Shown: in pieces, positions 48,300-60,689 of the stretch | How positions within the stretch are numbered: position 1 is the first letter of the stretch | Layout of the letters: each line of letters starts with the position of its first letter | Assembly: GCA_037179385.1 (NCBI GenBank) | Contig: CM074179.1 | Location: 37,003,224-37,067,223, forward strand | Direction: 5' to 3' | DNA length: 64,000 nt | Source of the DNA: Holothuria scabra | Taxonomy: Eukaryota > Echinodermata > Holothuroidea > Aspidochirotida > Holothuriidae | The notes under the pieces: generated by a model | Told to the model about the DNA's origin: nothing | Databases searched by the model: none | Seen by the model: the letters and a program-made list of their open reading frames with translations, nothing else | Position numbers and translations under genes: made by a program

Positions 48300-48505
48300 A
48301 ACAGTGAGGCAAGTCTCCCTTATAGGGCTAATCATCCCATCCGCAGCTAAAATTTTTGTAGTAGCCCACAGAAATTGTCAATTGGCATGCCTCATTGATT
48401 GGCAGCTACTTCAAAAATGCAGACTACCAAAGGTCATATCATATTTCACAGCATTTACTGTGCCAAGAGTGCTTTGATCGCTCAGCGGGTTCCTGTATAC
48501 GCATC
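48300..48505 (+). repeat. R1 MITE, diverged copy
   Basis: Matches R1 blocks: CTTATAGGGCTAATC, CACAGAAATTGTCAATTGGC, TCATTGATTGGCAGCT, AAAAATGCAGA and AGAGTGCTTTGATC. Confidence 0.6.
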
Positions 48506-50069
48506 CTACAGGAATAAATTGAGATACAGTCTGGAAACAAATGTCCATAACAAAGGTCAGTATGTTATTGGAGTTAATAATATGCTTAATCTATTCAAAA
48601 TGAGATACTTTGTTAAGCTGGTGAACAATTTTCTTCCGTTTTTTATCTCACGAATAAACAATACTAAACTCTTGAAACCCAAATCCTGTTTGACTGTTTT
48701 GTAAAATACTTTGTTTGGAAATACCTATAAGGCAAAAAGCAACTATGCTTTTCACTTTTTTTTAAATTAAAAGAAAATTAAATTTAAGTTATTGGAACAC
48801 CAATCAGAAATGCGCGGTCATTTCAAAATTTCACACTGCAAACTAATAAAAAAAAAAAAAAAAGAAACATGGACCTACCATCCTGACTATCATGTACTGG
48901 CGGAAGGAAGGAATTTCAAATGAACTCTTAGTTAGTGATTATAACAATTAGACCTTCTTACACTATGCAAAACGTGATTGAAATTACTACAATTGATATA
49001 AAGTAACGTACTGATTTGCAGTATAAATTACCGATTTTTTAAGTAATAAAGTGCATAAAACATAAGACTACTAAAATTTTCAAGTATGTCTTAGATCTCA
49101 ACACATATGATTCCACAGCTGTGTATTGCAAAATTTTACTTGTAAAACCAAGCAAAAATAGTAGCCTAATGCAATGCAGTTCTCCTGCAAGGATAACTCT
49201 TCTAGATACTTTCTGTATGACATTTCTATCAATGAACCGCGTTTTTCTAATAAATTCGACTCATTCAACTGCCACAAATAAGACTAAAAGATGCACGGCT
49301 GTGTACTGAATTTATTTACGCTCTTATGTCATGAGAATAAAATATAGGTAAAACCTTGAGATGAAATATGTACAAGTAAATTTTATAAAAAATGTAGGTC
49401 TAATTTTCTTGACAACACGACAAAATTTCTAGTCCAGTCCAAAGAAAATGTTACAAAAATATTACAAAATTGATATTTGTATTTTTTTCGAACTAATATA
49501 TTCAAACGAAGCGGTTTTTGCAGTAGATGCATTATAACAAAATATTTACATTTACTTTTTTGAAAATAATAACCATTGGGAATCCCAATCAATTAAAAAT
49601 ATTTGAATGGAATAACAAGCGATGAGTTTATACCCCCAAACCTCTTTTCACATATTGTTTCACATTGAACCCTATTGGCATTGACTTCTATGATTACCTG
49701 TCAATTATTGTTTGTAGCACATGTTTTTTACTAGTCGTAAGTAAATTCGCCACAAGACTGGGCATGATTTTTCATCTCATTATGATCCATTTGTTAATAA
49801 TCCTTCATGTAATTGTGGTTTCGTTTGATTAGCCGAGATATAACCAGGAGAGACGTAGGAATATTTGAGAGGGCAAACGAATGAATTGGGTGTTTCTTTC
49901 CTGCTCTTTCCTTTTTCTCACACTCTCTTACATTTATTTTCACAAAAAACAGGGGGAGATCGCTCCCTGTCCCCTCTAACACCGCCGCTGATTATATGGA
50001 CAACCGGCAGAACACTGATCGTCTCACCAAGGAAACATTAACCACAATTGGTTGGCTTTGTTCCAGATA
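48506..50069. other. No gene recognised
   Basis: AT-rich with short frames. 49948-49975 has a GGGGGAG..CTCCC inverted pair followed by CACCGCCGCTGA, resembling a hAT-type terminus. Confidence 0.5.
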
Positions 50070-50302
50070 CACACCAAAAACACTGGGATTAATTTAACTA
50101 GGTTCGGTGTTCTATTTACTTCAACATAACCCCATTTTAATTTTCCATGAAATGTTGGTTAAAATTATTTGCAAATCCCAACAAAAAATCTGATTGATGT
50201 AACCAGGATTTGAGTTAGTTTAACAAGGAAACTTAAACAGGATTTTGTTGCTGTAAATAGAACCCCTGCTTAAATTCAACCCCAGTGTTTTCTAGAGTGC
50301 AT
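50070..50302. mobile_element. MITE, 233 bp, ~55-bp TIRs
   Basis: Left CACACCAAAAACACTGGG, TTCGGTGTTCTATTTAC, TTCAACA; right on minus TGCACTCTAGAAAACACTGG, GGGGTTCTATTTAC, AGCAACA. The ends pair over about 55 bp with some mismatches. No coding capacity. Confidence 0.75.
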
Positions 50303-53040
50303 CTTTCTAACCACATGGTTTACGATATATGACATAAAATTTGATTCCATGCTGACAGAAAACAAACTGTTGGACGATATAAACAATTACTCTGTATAGC
50401 TACGGCAACGTCAGTCAATAATGCATCACGTGACCTGCACTTCTTTTATTTGAAAATGCGTCCCTAGCAAAAGTTTGAAATATATGAGCTTACCAGTTTG
50501 GTGATAAAACTGTTGAGGGCATATATCATATATATAAACCGGCCAGGGAGATGATAACGTTCGTCTCGTTACAGATATATCATTTTACAAACAGACAAGG
50601 CACCGGACACGTTTTACCCTGATGTTAATCTCTTTGTCCTTACCGTTCTCGCCAAATCGTCCCGCAACTGGTACTCATGTAAATATGAAACCATCCACCA
50701 ATTCTATTTTCAAATAGCAATTCCTTTCTTCGAAATGCCTAATAGTCTCTAGTAGTTTAAGCACCTCCTGGTTGAGAACCAGGACGTTACAATATCAAAT
50801 GTAACAACCGACTGGGTAGACAGTGCATTTGCATGACTTAATGAAGCGCCATTACATAACAGCACTGACATGATTTAAAGGATACGTTAAGCACGGCAGA
50901 GTTTGCAGCTGCCGTGTTATGCTTTTGAGTCTGTTCTTCATGGATTGTAGTGTATCTGTCGTCATTGATTCCGCGCCTGATGGTTTCCAATATTATATTT
51001 TAATGGGTCTCATTTAACAAGTAAACCAATGCATTCGTATGCCTATTGTCTTGTCAACTTGAGCTCAACAGAGTGTTGTTGTAATCTTTCTTCAAGTTCT
51101 TAAATGTAAGAATCATTTCGCGTATTTGAAAATAAAACATGAAAGGCACAATGGAAAGACATGTACAACCTCAGATGAGAAATCTCGCACAGAGTAAAAC
51201 AAGAAAGATGGATATGGGCTTCGTGATAACCTCACAGGGTAGGTCTATACCAAAGCCAATGCTTGTTTCGTACTCAGTCTGATTGTGACGTCATAAATTG
51301 CTATGGCCATATATCTTATACTTATTCCTTTTACACCAGAAGTTACCAACCGTCCGTATATTCCTCACACCTAATTTGTAACGTTATGGCTTGACACCTT
51401 CAACATGTCATTGTACTCTGACACCATAAAGGGTGTGGGCACAACCAGGTTGTTTGTCTAAATACTTAATTTTAAATGTAGACCGATCTGCTCTGTTTCA
51501 TCCACCAATTCAGTGAGCCACAACAGGACAAAAGGTTGTGGTCGGTCCGACTTCAACCAGTCTCTCAAAAACTCAGCTGTAAAACTCCATCTGAATGAAC
51601 CTACCAAGCGCCACCCCATTTGATAACAACACATCACCATTTCTTTAAAGTCGTCTTTGATGCTTCCATGTGTCGTTCGCTGGTTCGCCGATGGGGTTAC
51701 TGTACTTTAATTATCCCTGATTGGAAACGAGGGGCATCCAAGGTGGGAAGTCATGATACCTGGGGAAAATAAATAAGAAGCGTATAATATAAACATATTG
51801 TTTTATATATTAGATTTTATTGTTTCATAGAATTATGATGATCGTATTTTTGTTGTCTACTTACATCCCAATTCGATCTTACAGAAATTTCTGACCGCTT
51901 TCCTTCCTCCTTCGGGACTAAAAATGCTTTTTCGGGATAATTTATTCATAACATATGCAATTACAATATGTTCAGGTGTGAAATTTTGGCGTAAGAAACA
52001 ATGCCTCACATTTTACCAGCAAAGTTTCAGGTATACAATTTTCCTTCATTAAAGTGTAAAATGAAAAGTATTTGCTGTTAAATAGCAAACTGGCTTTAGA
52101 CTTCATAGCGTTCAGGCTTTCAAAACAACGCAACAAGATAATAAGACTTGGCAGGGAATGTCCATGGCGAGCCCTTCCTATTAACTAAACTCGTGCCCTT
52201 TCAAGCTTAGATAAGTAAGGTTAACATAAGTGAATCGTGTTCATTGGCGTAGGTACAATCCTCGACAAAAATGGTGGGACAAAGCAAGCAAAAGAAACAA
52301 TGATTTGATCACCCCCACCCCCAAACTTCAGCATTCAATTTTGTGGGAATTATGGCCTCCTGGATCTTAAACGTTAATGCGGGGAATGGGGTTTGTCCCA
52401 TGTTTTGTTGTCGAGGTATGTAGAACATTTTTTAGGGGCACGCACATACACTCTTCGAATTCCTTTCAAAAACTTTCAATACTACCGTAAGTAATGTTGT
52501 AATTTTGGCGTATTAAGGCACGCCTAAAATTTTTGCCCTTTTTACACAAATATTTGAAAACGTAGAGTAGTAGAAATATTGAGATTCTGAATTCCCCGTA
52601 ACAAAATTTCAAAAGTGCGGGGACTGTTGAAAATCTGAACTTCCTATAAGCAAATGTTAGATTGCACGGCGATTGAAGGTCGTTGCTGTAACGTAAGGTT
52701 TCCTAAATCTTCTGTATTAAGGCTCTCAAACGGCTTTCACACGGTTTCCTTTTAATAAAAAATATTTCTAAACCCATATTCAACTGGGGAAACTTTCAGA
52801 TTTAATGAAAATGTAGAAAAACGGCGTCTTCTTGGCCAGTGTTACTATATGATTTGATGTCAAATTTTGTTTTGTTTTTTTCATTTCCCAAGCTCGAAAA
52901 ATGTTTCCAAAATAGATTTCTGAACGAGCAGTACTTTTTTATAGAGATTACAATTTGTCGCGCGTGAAGCACGATGTTTTTCTCCCAAACAAGAATGAAA
53001 ATTCAATTAGTTGTACAGAGAATCAATCAGTTCGTGATGT
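50303..53040. other. No gene; R6 arm and diverged repeat inside
   Basis: 51509-51597 is a repeat arm (listed separately). 52240 starts ATTGGCGTAGGTA, a hAT-like terminus, and 52560-52740 resembles 18150-18340. No gene seen. Confidence 0.5.
51509..51597 (+). repeat. R6 repeat arm, solo copy
   Basis: TCAGTGAGCCACAACAGGAC..CGACTTCAACCAGTCTC..AAACTCCATCTGA matches 38684-38769 (CCAATGAGCCACAACTG..CGACTTCAACTAAATGG..AAGCTCCATCTGA), here without the CTGA array. Confidence 0.7.
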
Positions 53041-53345
53041 TATAAAATGAAAGTTCGGAAAACCGTACTGTATTTGACTGGTGTCCAGAATGCCAAAATT
53101 GTGTGCGTGTTATGTTTGTGTGGAGGGGGGGGGGGGGACTTGAGGTGTCAAATAATATTGGAGCACAATTTTCGTGCGTAACCCCAAATATTCGTGCGTA
53201 ACCCCAAACATAGTCCAAAGACACCATATCTGAAGTGGGGTCCAGGGAGCGAAGCCCCTGAAGTTCGAAGGTTTCAAAACATCTCTGGATGGAAAATGAA
53301 GTCTCTGCATAGGTACATATTTTTATTTTTTCGGTTAACTCAACT
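53040..53345 (+). repeat. Dispersed repeat R7, copy 2
   Basis: Diverged copy of 36700-36930. It contains an internal tandem duplication of TTCGTGCGTAACCCCAAA (53170-53208) and long G runs. Confidence 0.65.
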
Positions 53346-53647
53346 CCTAACTGATCTAAGGTGAGGAGGAGAGGGGGGGGGGGGGGACAGACCAAGGGAA
53401 AATCCCCTCTTACCCCCCCCCTCCCGTTGAGCTGCCATTGCTGGTGTCCTATGTAGATTTTTTCTCTTTTTATTATTCAGGGTCGGTGGAGTTCTCTCTC
53501 CCAAATGTAGCTTAACACTAATTGTGTCAAAGCGATTCCTCATTTACTTTGGCAGGTTCTCATTTTAATGAGAGCAACTAACTTTTATCATGTTTTCCCT
53601 AAACTTTACCTCTACTGGCAAGTCACTAAAAATACTTTACAAGAACC

Positions 53648-55072
53648 AGAATGCAAAAATGCATTGAGGTTTCAATGATACATAAATTGTCTGTTTCAAA
53701 GAGTGCCATCATACACCACTGTCTTCTCATTCAAAGGTTATACTAGCATGTTCAAACAATAATTTTGTCATTCCAGATGATCTTTTGACTTCAATAAAAG
53801 TCATACATAGCTAGACAGGCAAACAACAGACAGACAGATGGACAAACACAAATCCTGAAAGATCGCTTTAAAAAAGTTCCTAGACTTTGACCCCTGGATA
53901 CCCCAGATGACCTTTAATTTCTGCCAAAAACAATGGGGCTAAATCGAGGGTGGAAAATCGCAATTTTACCGCCTAAATCGGGATACTTGGCATTTCAGCC
54001 TTTGACCTCCACCAAAAGCCATGGACCATTTCCTGACCATAACCCATCCACATACCAAATATGAATTCTATTCGGGTTTCTTACCTTGAGATATCGCATA
54101 AACAATTCAAACTTTGACCCCTGGTGACCCCAGATGACCTTTGACCTCTGTCACAAATATCAGGAGCATCTCCTGACCATAATGAATCTACATATTAAAT
54201 ATGAAATCTATCCAAGCTTCCTATCTTGAGATTTCATGATGACGAAATTTTCAGACTTTGGACCCAGGTGTCCCCAGATGACCTTCGACCACCACCAAAA
54301 AAAAGTACCATTTCCTGAACATAACACATCCACATACCAAATACGAAATCTATGTAAGTTCCCTACCTTGAAATATTGCATTAACAAAATTTTCAGACTT
54401 TGACCCCTGGTGACCCCATATGACCTTTGACCTCTGCTACAAACAAAGGGAACCACTTCCTGACCACAACGCATCCACATACCCAAATATATAATCTATA
54501 CAAGCCTCCTATCTTGAGATATCATGTTAACGAAATTTTCAGACTTTGACCCCTGGTGACCTAATGAGACCTTCGACCTCCGCAGAAAAACAAACGGGAC
54601 CACCTATTGACTAAAACGCATCCACAAACCAAATATGAAATATATCCAAGTTTCCTACCTTGAGATATTTTGTTAATGAGATTTTCAGACTTTGACCCCT
54701 GGTGAATCCAGGTGACCTTTGACCTCCACCAAAAACAATAGGTACCATATCCTAACCATAACGTATCCAAATACCAATTATAAAGTCTATTCAAGTTTCC
54801 TACCTTGAGATATCGCGTTAACGAGATTTTCAGACTTTGACCCCCGGTGACCCCAGATGACCTTTGACCTCCACAATACAATAGGGTTCTTCCTCACAGT
54901 ATGGCGCATCTATGTACTAAGTTTGAAAACTTTCAGACATTCTTATCTTGAGATATCGTGTTAACAAGCAAAGTGTCACATACCCGCATACACACACACA
55001 CGCATACATAAACACGTACACACGGACGCCATGATGAATGCATTGGTTTCTCTTATCATCGAAACCAAAAAT
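53648..55072 (+). mobile_element. Helentron-like non-autonomous element 1 (tandem 145-bp units)
   Basis: Order: 5' hairpin AATGCA-AAAA-TGCATT (53650-53665); GAGGTTTCAATGAT subterminal repeat; a CAGACAGACAGA microsatellite (about 53825-53838); tandem units (53884-54965); (CA)n-type tract (54983-55010); GAATGCATT; 3' hairpin TTGGTTTC-loop-GAAACCAA (55043-55068) then AAAA. The 5' GGTTTC pairs with the 3' GAAACC. The same plan recurs at 56766. It fits DINE-1/CvA/pearl-like elements of Helentron origin. No Rep/helicase is present. Confidence 0.6.
53884..54965 (+). repeat. Tandem array of ~145-bp units (six to seven copies)
   Basis: The unit start ACTTTGACCC (or close variant) recurs at 53884, 54111, 54254, 54397, 54543, 54689 and 54834, giving 143, 143, 146, 146 and 145 bp. 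The first interval (227 bp) is irregular. Units contain TTTCCTACCTTGAGATATCG and TGACCTTTGACCT. Units are clearly diverged. Frames across it are artefacts. Confidence 0.9.
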
Positions 55073-56765
55073 ATTTTTACTTTATTAAAACAGCAAAACA
55101 TCAGCTGCTTTCTCTGACAGTCAATAACCTCCACGACAGTCTTAATCATGAGTAACGTAAACTGCACTGAGCAATATTTATAGTATTATATGTGTACAAC
55201 CAGGTGGGATGAACATATCATGAGAAGTGTAATCTTTGTAAGTCAGTTATCCAAACAGTAAAATTTCTTCAAAGTTTTTCTATCGGCTACCCTGCCGCAA
55301 TTTGAAATAAATCCTTTCTACTTAAAACAACATGCTCACTAATGCCTCATTCAAACATTATTCATTTTAACATTACCATTTACTGCGATGCTTCTACATA
55401 AGCCAGCCATTTCACATCAATAAATAAATCTTTGCTACTTAAGACAACATTCGTAGGGGCATCTTAATGTTCCGAATAATCTCATCAGCAAAAACGATTT
55501 CAGCTACATCATTTTGTCATGAGATCCTACCACAAGCGATAGACGTTAAATATGTAAATCAAGGGGAAAGTGTGCACCATCAGTGTCAATGCTCACAATA
55601 AATAGGATATATGTTGCGGTGGAAATTTGGGACAATATGGCCATGTAAGGAAATGCTACTTAATTTTAAAAAAGTCAGCTTTCTTTAAAACAAAACAAAA
55701 AAAAAAATAGTGAGTATATGATCTGAGGACCGTGAGGTTTGTCATGTGTTGTCCTTCAGTGGACTCGTAGTTTCTTCGGGAAGCAGTTAACCGTTTGGTT
55801 TCGCCGAACGGACCCTTCCTAGAGGACCTGGAGGAGTTAAAATATGTATATTGACTGCATTGAAACTTCATTACCTCTTTCCTCTCTTCATCTCCATCTT
55901 CATTTTGTCTGAATCTACTCGCCTGTTGATAAAACACAGAGTAAATGTTATTAATCACTATAAAATAAAGAACAGCTATATGTCAAAGACTAATTGTAAT
56001 CAGAGCTTTGACTGTTTTATATGTCATATGCCAACGACGGTGTTGCTCCTAAAACAGGTAAGTTTCTTTCATCTTCAACACGTCAATATTAAATTTTCTA
56101 CGGAGAACACTCTATTAGTGGCTGCGATACCAACCTTTCCATCCTCGTCACCAAGCCAAACTTTTAAGAGACAAATAAGTGAGTCATGTTTGTAAAAGTG
56201 ATGCATGATACCTCTCAGAACTTTAGATAGCATTCCGTAAAACTTCACCTATTCTGCTTAGCTGGCAGTTGATGTGAATATTCCCTCAAACAAATATAAC
56301 ATCGATCACATGAAAGGTGTTTTTAGGTGTTTTAAGTAGCCTAGAGTAAATTGTAAAACCCCGCTGTACCAACTCTATTCGTTGAGACTGACCTTTTTTA
56401 TTGCAGCCTGGATAAAAATTAAGTTTTGAAATGAACTTACAATACTGGGGTTTCACTATATATAGTGTAATTGTGACACGACTTTTTTCAAGAAAGAAAA
56501 ACGCTTTTTGTTTTAGTTTTATACTTCGAATCACAATAACTTTTCACTTAGTTTGATAATGGATATGACTGGACATGTTTACGGCTCATGGGGATAATTG
56601 GTATGAAAGAATAGGTCTTCTGTGGACACAAGTTTGTACCCGATTTTTGTCAGGATTTGGAGAAATGATATTTTCCCTTGCCGCAATGTAAGTTTGTTGA
56701 AAAGACCAACCGCATGGAATTGCTAAAAGGAGTTATCAAAGAAAACAAAAAAAAAAAAAAAACCC
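55073..56765. other. No gene; one R10 repeat copy inside
   Basis: Contains a region (55740-55830) resembling 30010-30110 and the R10 copy at 56110-56460. No coding evidence. Confidence 0.5.
56110..56460 (+). repeat. R10 direct repeat, left copy
   Basis: Aligns with 57935-58275: CCAAACTTTTAAGAGACAAA, TAGCTGGCAGTTGATG, ATCACATGAAAGGTG, ACTCTATTCGTT, TTGCAGCCTGGAT and ATACTGGGGTTTCA. Diverged. The two copies flank the second Helentron-like element. Confidence 0.7.
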
Positions 56766-57862
56766 CAGAAAGCCAAAAGGCTTAGTGATTCCTTGCCATC
56801 AAATACCTTACCTGCTTTCAAATTGACAGTGTTTGATAGATTTTTCTTTATATTTTAGGCACAGAACTTTCGCAATTTTACCGCTGGTGACCTCAAATAA
56901 CCTTTAACCTCTACCAAAAACAATAGGCTTCTTTCTCTCAACATGACAGATCTATCTACCAAATATAAAGAGTATCGGTCACTCCTATCTGAAGATATCA
57001 TGTTTACAAGCCATTTTCGGTGTTTCGCATTTTTATTGCTGGTGACCTCAAATGATCTTTGACCTCAATCAAAAACAATAGGCTTCTTCCTCTCAAAATA
57101 ACAAACCTATATACCAAGTATGAGAAGTGTCAGTCACTCCTATCTGAAGAAATCATGTTTAAAAGCCATTTTCGAAGTTTTCGCAATTTTACCGCTGGTG
57201 ACCTCAAATGACTTTCGACTTCTAACAAAAGCAATAGGCTTCTTTCTCTCAACATGACAAATCTATATAACATATATGAAGAGTATGGGTCACTCCTTTC
57301 TGAAGATATCGTGTTTACAAGCCATTTTCGGCTTTTCCGCAATTTTACCGCTGATGACCTCAAATGACCTTTGACCTCAACCAAAAACAATAGCGTTCTT
57401 CCTCTCAACATGACAAACCTATATATCAAGTTCGAGAAGTGTCGGTCACTCCTACCTGAAGATATCGTGTTTACAAGCCATTTTCGAAGTTTTCACATTT
57501 TACTGCTGGTGACCTCAAATGACCTTTGATCTCTACCAAAAACAGTAGGCTTCTTTCTCTCAACATGACAAATCCATATACCACATATGAAGGGTGTTGG
57601 TCACTTCTATCTGAAGATATCGTGTTTACAAGCCATTTTCGAAGTTTTCGCAATTTTACCGCTGGTGACCTCAAATGACCTTTGACCTCTACCAAAAACA
57701 ATAGGCTTCTTCCTCTCAACATGACAAATCTTTATACCAAGTATGAAAATTGTCGGGCAATCCTATTTGAAGATATCGTGTTTACAAGCAAGTGTCACAA
57801 ACACACACACACGACATCACCATCGCATAGATTCCTTGCCTGCCTACGGCAAGGAATCAAAA
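56766..57862 (+). mobile_element. Helentron-like non-autonomous element 2 (tandem 156-bp units)
   Basis: Order: 5' hairpin AAGCC-AAAA-GGCTT (56770-56783); GATTCCTTGCC (56787-56797); six tandem units; (CA)n (57798-57812); 3' hairpin GATTCCTTGCC-TGCCTAC-GGCAAGGAATC (57830-57858, perfect 11 bp) then AAAAA. The 5' GATTCCTTGCC is the exact inverse of the 3' arm. It shares its plan, not its terminal sequence, with element 1. Confidence 0.65.
56880..57780 (+). repeat. Tandem array of 155-156-bp units (six copies)
   Basis: GCTGGTGACC (or close) recurs at 56883, 57038, 57194, 57350, 57505 and 57661. Shared blocks include AACAATAGGCTTCTT, CTCTCAACATGACAAATCTA and GAAGATATCGTGTTTACAAG. The unit is related to the 145-bp unit through TGACCTTTGACCTC and ATATCGTGTTTACAAGCA. 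Period 156 is a multiple of three and creates spurious long frames. Confidence 0.92.
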
Positions 57863-57934
57863 ATGAGTGGTGTATTCCTATAATCATTAGTCGCAATTGC
57901 CTTCATACCTACAGGGAGGTGTTAACACCTGCCT

Positions 57935-58275
57935 GATCCCTCCAATATCAACTTGCCCCTCCTCTTGACCAGGCCAAACTTTAAAGAGACAAATAGGTTA
58001 GTCAAATTACATTCACAAACGTTATGTGTTTATACATCTCAAATCATAACATTGCATTGGGGAGGATGTCACCCAGCCTCCGTAGCTGGCAGTGGATGCA
58101 AATATTCCTTCAAACCAATAAAACATGAATCACATGAAAGGTGATTCATTCAGTAGTTTCATTCTACAAACCTCTTCAACCAACTATATTCGTTCCAGAT
58201 TGCTTTTGTTGCAGCCTGGATGTATGCTATGTGACGTTTTTTAATTATTTTTCAATACTGGGGGTTTCATTGTAG
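57935..58275 (+). repeat. R10 direct repeat, right copy
   Basis: Diverged copy of 56110-56460, same orientation, beginning just after the 3' end of the Helentron-like element. Confidence 0.7.
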
Positions 58276-60689
58276 CTATTTTACATATGAACGACACAAA
58301 CATTGTTTATACATGAATGGTGTCATCAAATGTTTTACATGGATGAAATCAAGGATTGTTATACAAGATTGACATCAGCAATGTTAATAGTAATAGTACT
58401 TTCAAACTTATTTTATTAAAATAAACATTGCACAGGAGAATTGACATCCTGTCCTAAAGACGAGTCAATTTGTCTCTGTGGAGACTTATTTAAGATAAAG
58501 TGGGTCATCACTGGGACAAACTGACCAAGCTTTAAGATAGTGACTCCCTTCGATATTTCCCGTGTAACTGTTTGGTTTCATGGATAAAGTTTTATCGGTG
58601 CGTAATCTTCCGTCACTTATTTAGCTTCGCATCGTTAAAAGTTTCCAGGGAATATTAGACGCTTTTCACAGTTTCGTGAGTTCCTATCAGCTTATGCTAT
58701 CTGTGTATTAATTGACTGTTAAAACAGGTGTTTGCAAAAAAAAAAAAAAAAAAAAAAGGAAAAAAAAAAACGATACAGGATCTTTTGTTGAAAATTGGGA
58801 TCACTTAGTAGGTCAGCATTTTAGAAAATTCAGTAAAAATGGCGTGGCCTTTGAGGCAATATATCCATATTTCGAAGTGAAAGCTCTCCTTGGAATCGCA
58901 ACCATCGTAAAAACCAACCTGATCATCGATTGGCAATACTTCCTATCAAAATAACATCTTTTCCGATAACGGCCGTGATCCTCGTTTCCGGGCAACGACC
59001 TTAGGCAAGTTATGGTCATTTCTTAATACTCGTTAATCTGACCTTATATAATGTACGAATGAGTTTCAGGGGGACTCTGTTTTAGTATACGGTCATTCGC
59101 ACTTGTATATTGAAAACCGAAAAGTGACAAAATAATCAGACCATTTTTCAATGAGTCAAAACATATTATATGATGGTATTTGCACCAATAAATAAAACAC
59201 ACATACGGTTTAGACCTATATGCAACGAAGAAGCCGCGATATTTTCAACGGCTGAGGAAACTGGATGACGTCAATTAAGTAAGCCCCACACCTGTAGATG
59301 AACGAACTAGTAGTGTAAAAACCTAAATTTGTCGAAATAATTCTCCGTCAGTCATTTTCAGGTTATCTTCTACTGTGTTTAGAGAATGTTTGGTCACTCT
59401 CTTAGATACCTTGCCTAATGAAATGGAATATCATTATCAAGTAGTATCATTGTGGTACCACTATTTGGTCAAGTAATAAGGGACCGATTCAAGGTACAGT
59501 GACTGCATATGTATAACGATGAAAATTGAGGGTTCATTTCTTACTCCCGAACCAATCAATTGAGATTCTTGTCGTTTATCACAGACCACAATGTTTTTGT
59601 GATAGGTATGAAATGGTTTTATCGACTTGCTTTTGGGAAAATGGGCTAAACGATTTAGCTGTATTCTCTCTGAAGAATTGAAGCAATTTTATATTACCCT
59701 CCCATTAGACCGACAGTGACTAAGTCTACCTTACCTCTACCAGATACTCTTCATCTGTCATCTTTTTACCATCACGCGGGGAGTCCCAATGCTGCGAAGA
59801 AATTGAAATAAGGTGATATCAGTGCCGATGTATTTAATATATAGAGTAAGATCTAGAAACGCTGGTGTGAATGTGAGTTATCTTATCCAGTATCACTGGG
59901 CACTGTGTTTAACATAATCGTTACATGTGTGTACAAGCTTTTCCGGATTTCTTTAAGTAAATGATATTATAGTATTAGTTACATCCATCAAAAAATGTCG
60001 TAGAATGTTAGGCCAGTTGAAAGTTAATTCGTTTTCACATCATTTAAAGCATTGTGTGGTAGCGCGCTTATTATATTGATATACAAGATGTTCTTTGTCT
60101 CAACTTAAGCATCAACACAGTTTTGCCAACGTTAAGGAATTTTCGAGAAGATCATTCACCTTGAAGAAAAGGACAAAATGAGCAATCAAAATATTTTTTT
60201 TCACACAGGGAGAAAAGCACAATTTAAGGAAGAGCTTTTAGTCCAGCTGTCCTAAATGTAATAAAATAATAAAGAAATGTAATGACATTCTCGTCAACAA
60301 TACATACCTACTGTGACTAAGATGGAGTCAACAACACAAACCTAATCAAGGTGGAGGTTAAGGGGCCCTCATCTTACGTGATCCGCGTATTCACTGATGG
60401 AGCCTACACCCTCCCCCTAACCTTTATAAATTAACTGCGTTATAATATTTTGAATAAAATCCAGTAATCCGGACCCCACAAGTCGAAGTATATGGCAAAA
60501 CGTTTCCTTAAAATATGCCGACAGTATTCCTAAATGCAAGATAAGAGACGTGTACAACCCAAGTAGCTTACTGCATGTTACAACGGACCAGCTTTCCAGC
60601 TGATTCATTACTTAACCTTACTTCCTAATATTTGCACATTTCTACAGTAAGATCTGAGAGTTTTCTATCCAGTTCTTTTTGTTATATAA
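58276..60689. other. No gene recognised
   Basis: Short frames only; A-runs at 58737-58770. No motif recognised. Confidence 0.55.

Noticed and set aside
54208..54881. Minus-strand frames rich in Gly/Trp over the 145-bp array
   Set aside because: Tandem-repeat artefact; unit length is not constant and the frames shift between units.
57130..57722. Minus-strand frames of 83-99 codons with internal repeats
   Set aside because: The 156-bp unit is divisible by three, so open frames persist across units; stops differ between units and composition is non-coding.
53884..57780. CRISPR-like array
   Set aside because: Repeats are ~145-156 bp, contiguous and diverged with no spacers; the genome is eukaryotic.
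55040..57862. Canonical Helitron ends (5' TC, 3' CTRR)
   Set aside because: No CTRR follows the 3' hairpins; A-rich sequence does. A Helentron-type assignment is therefore preferred to canonical Helitron.
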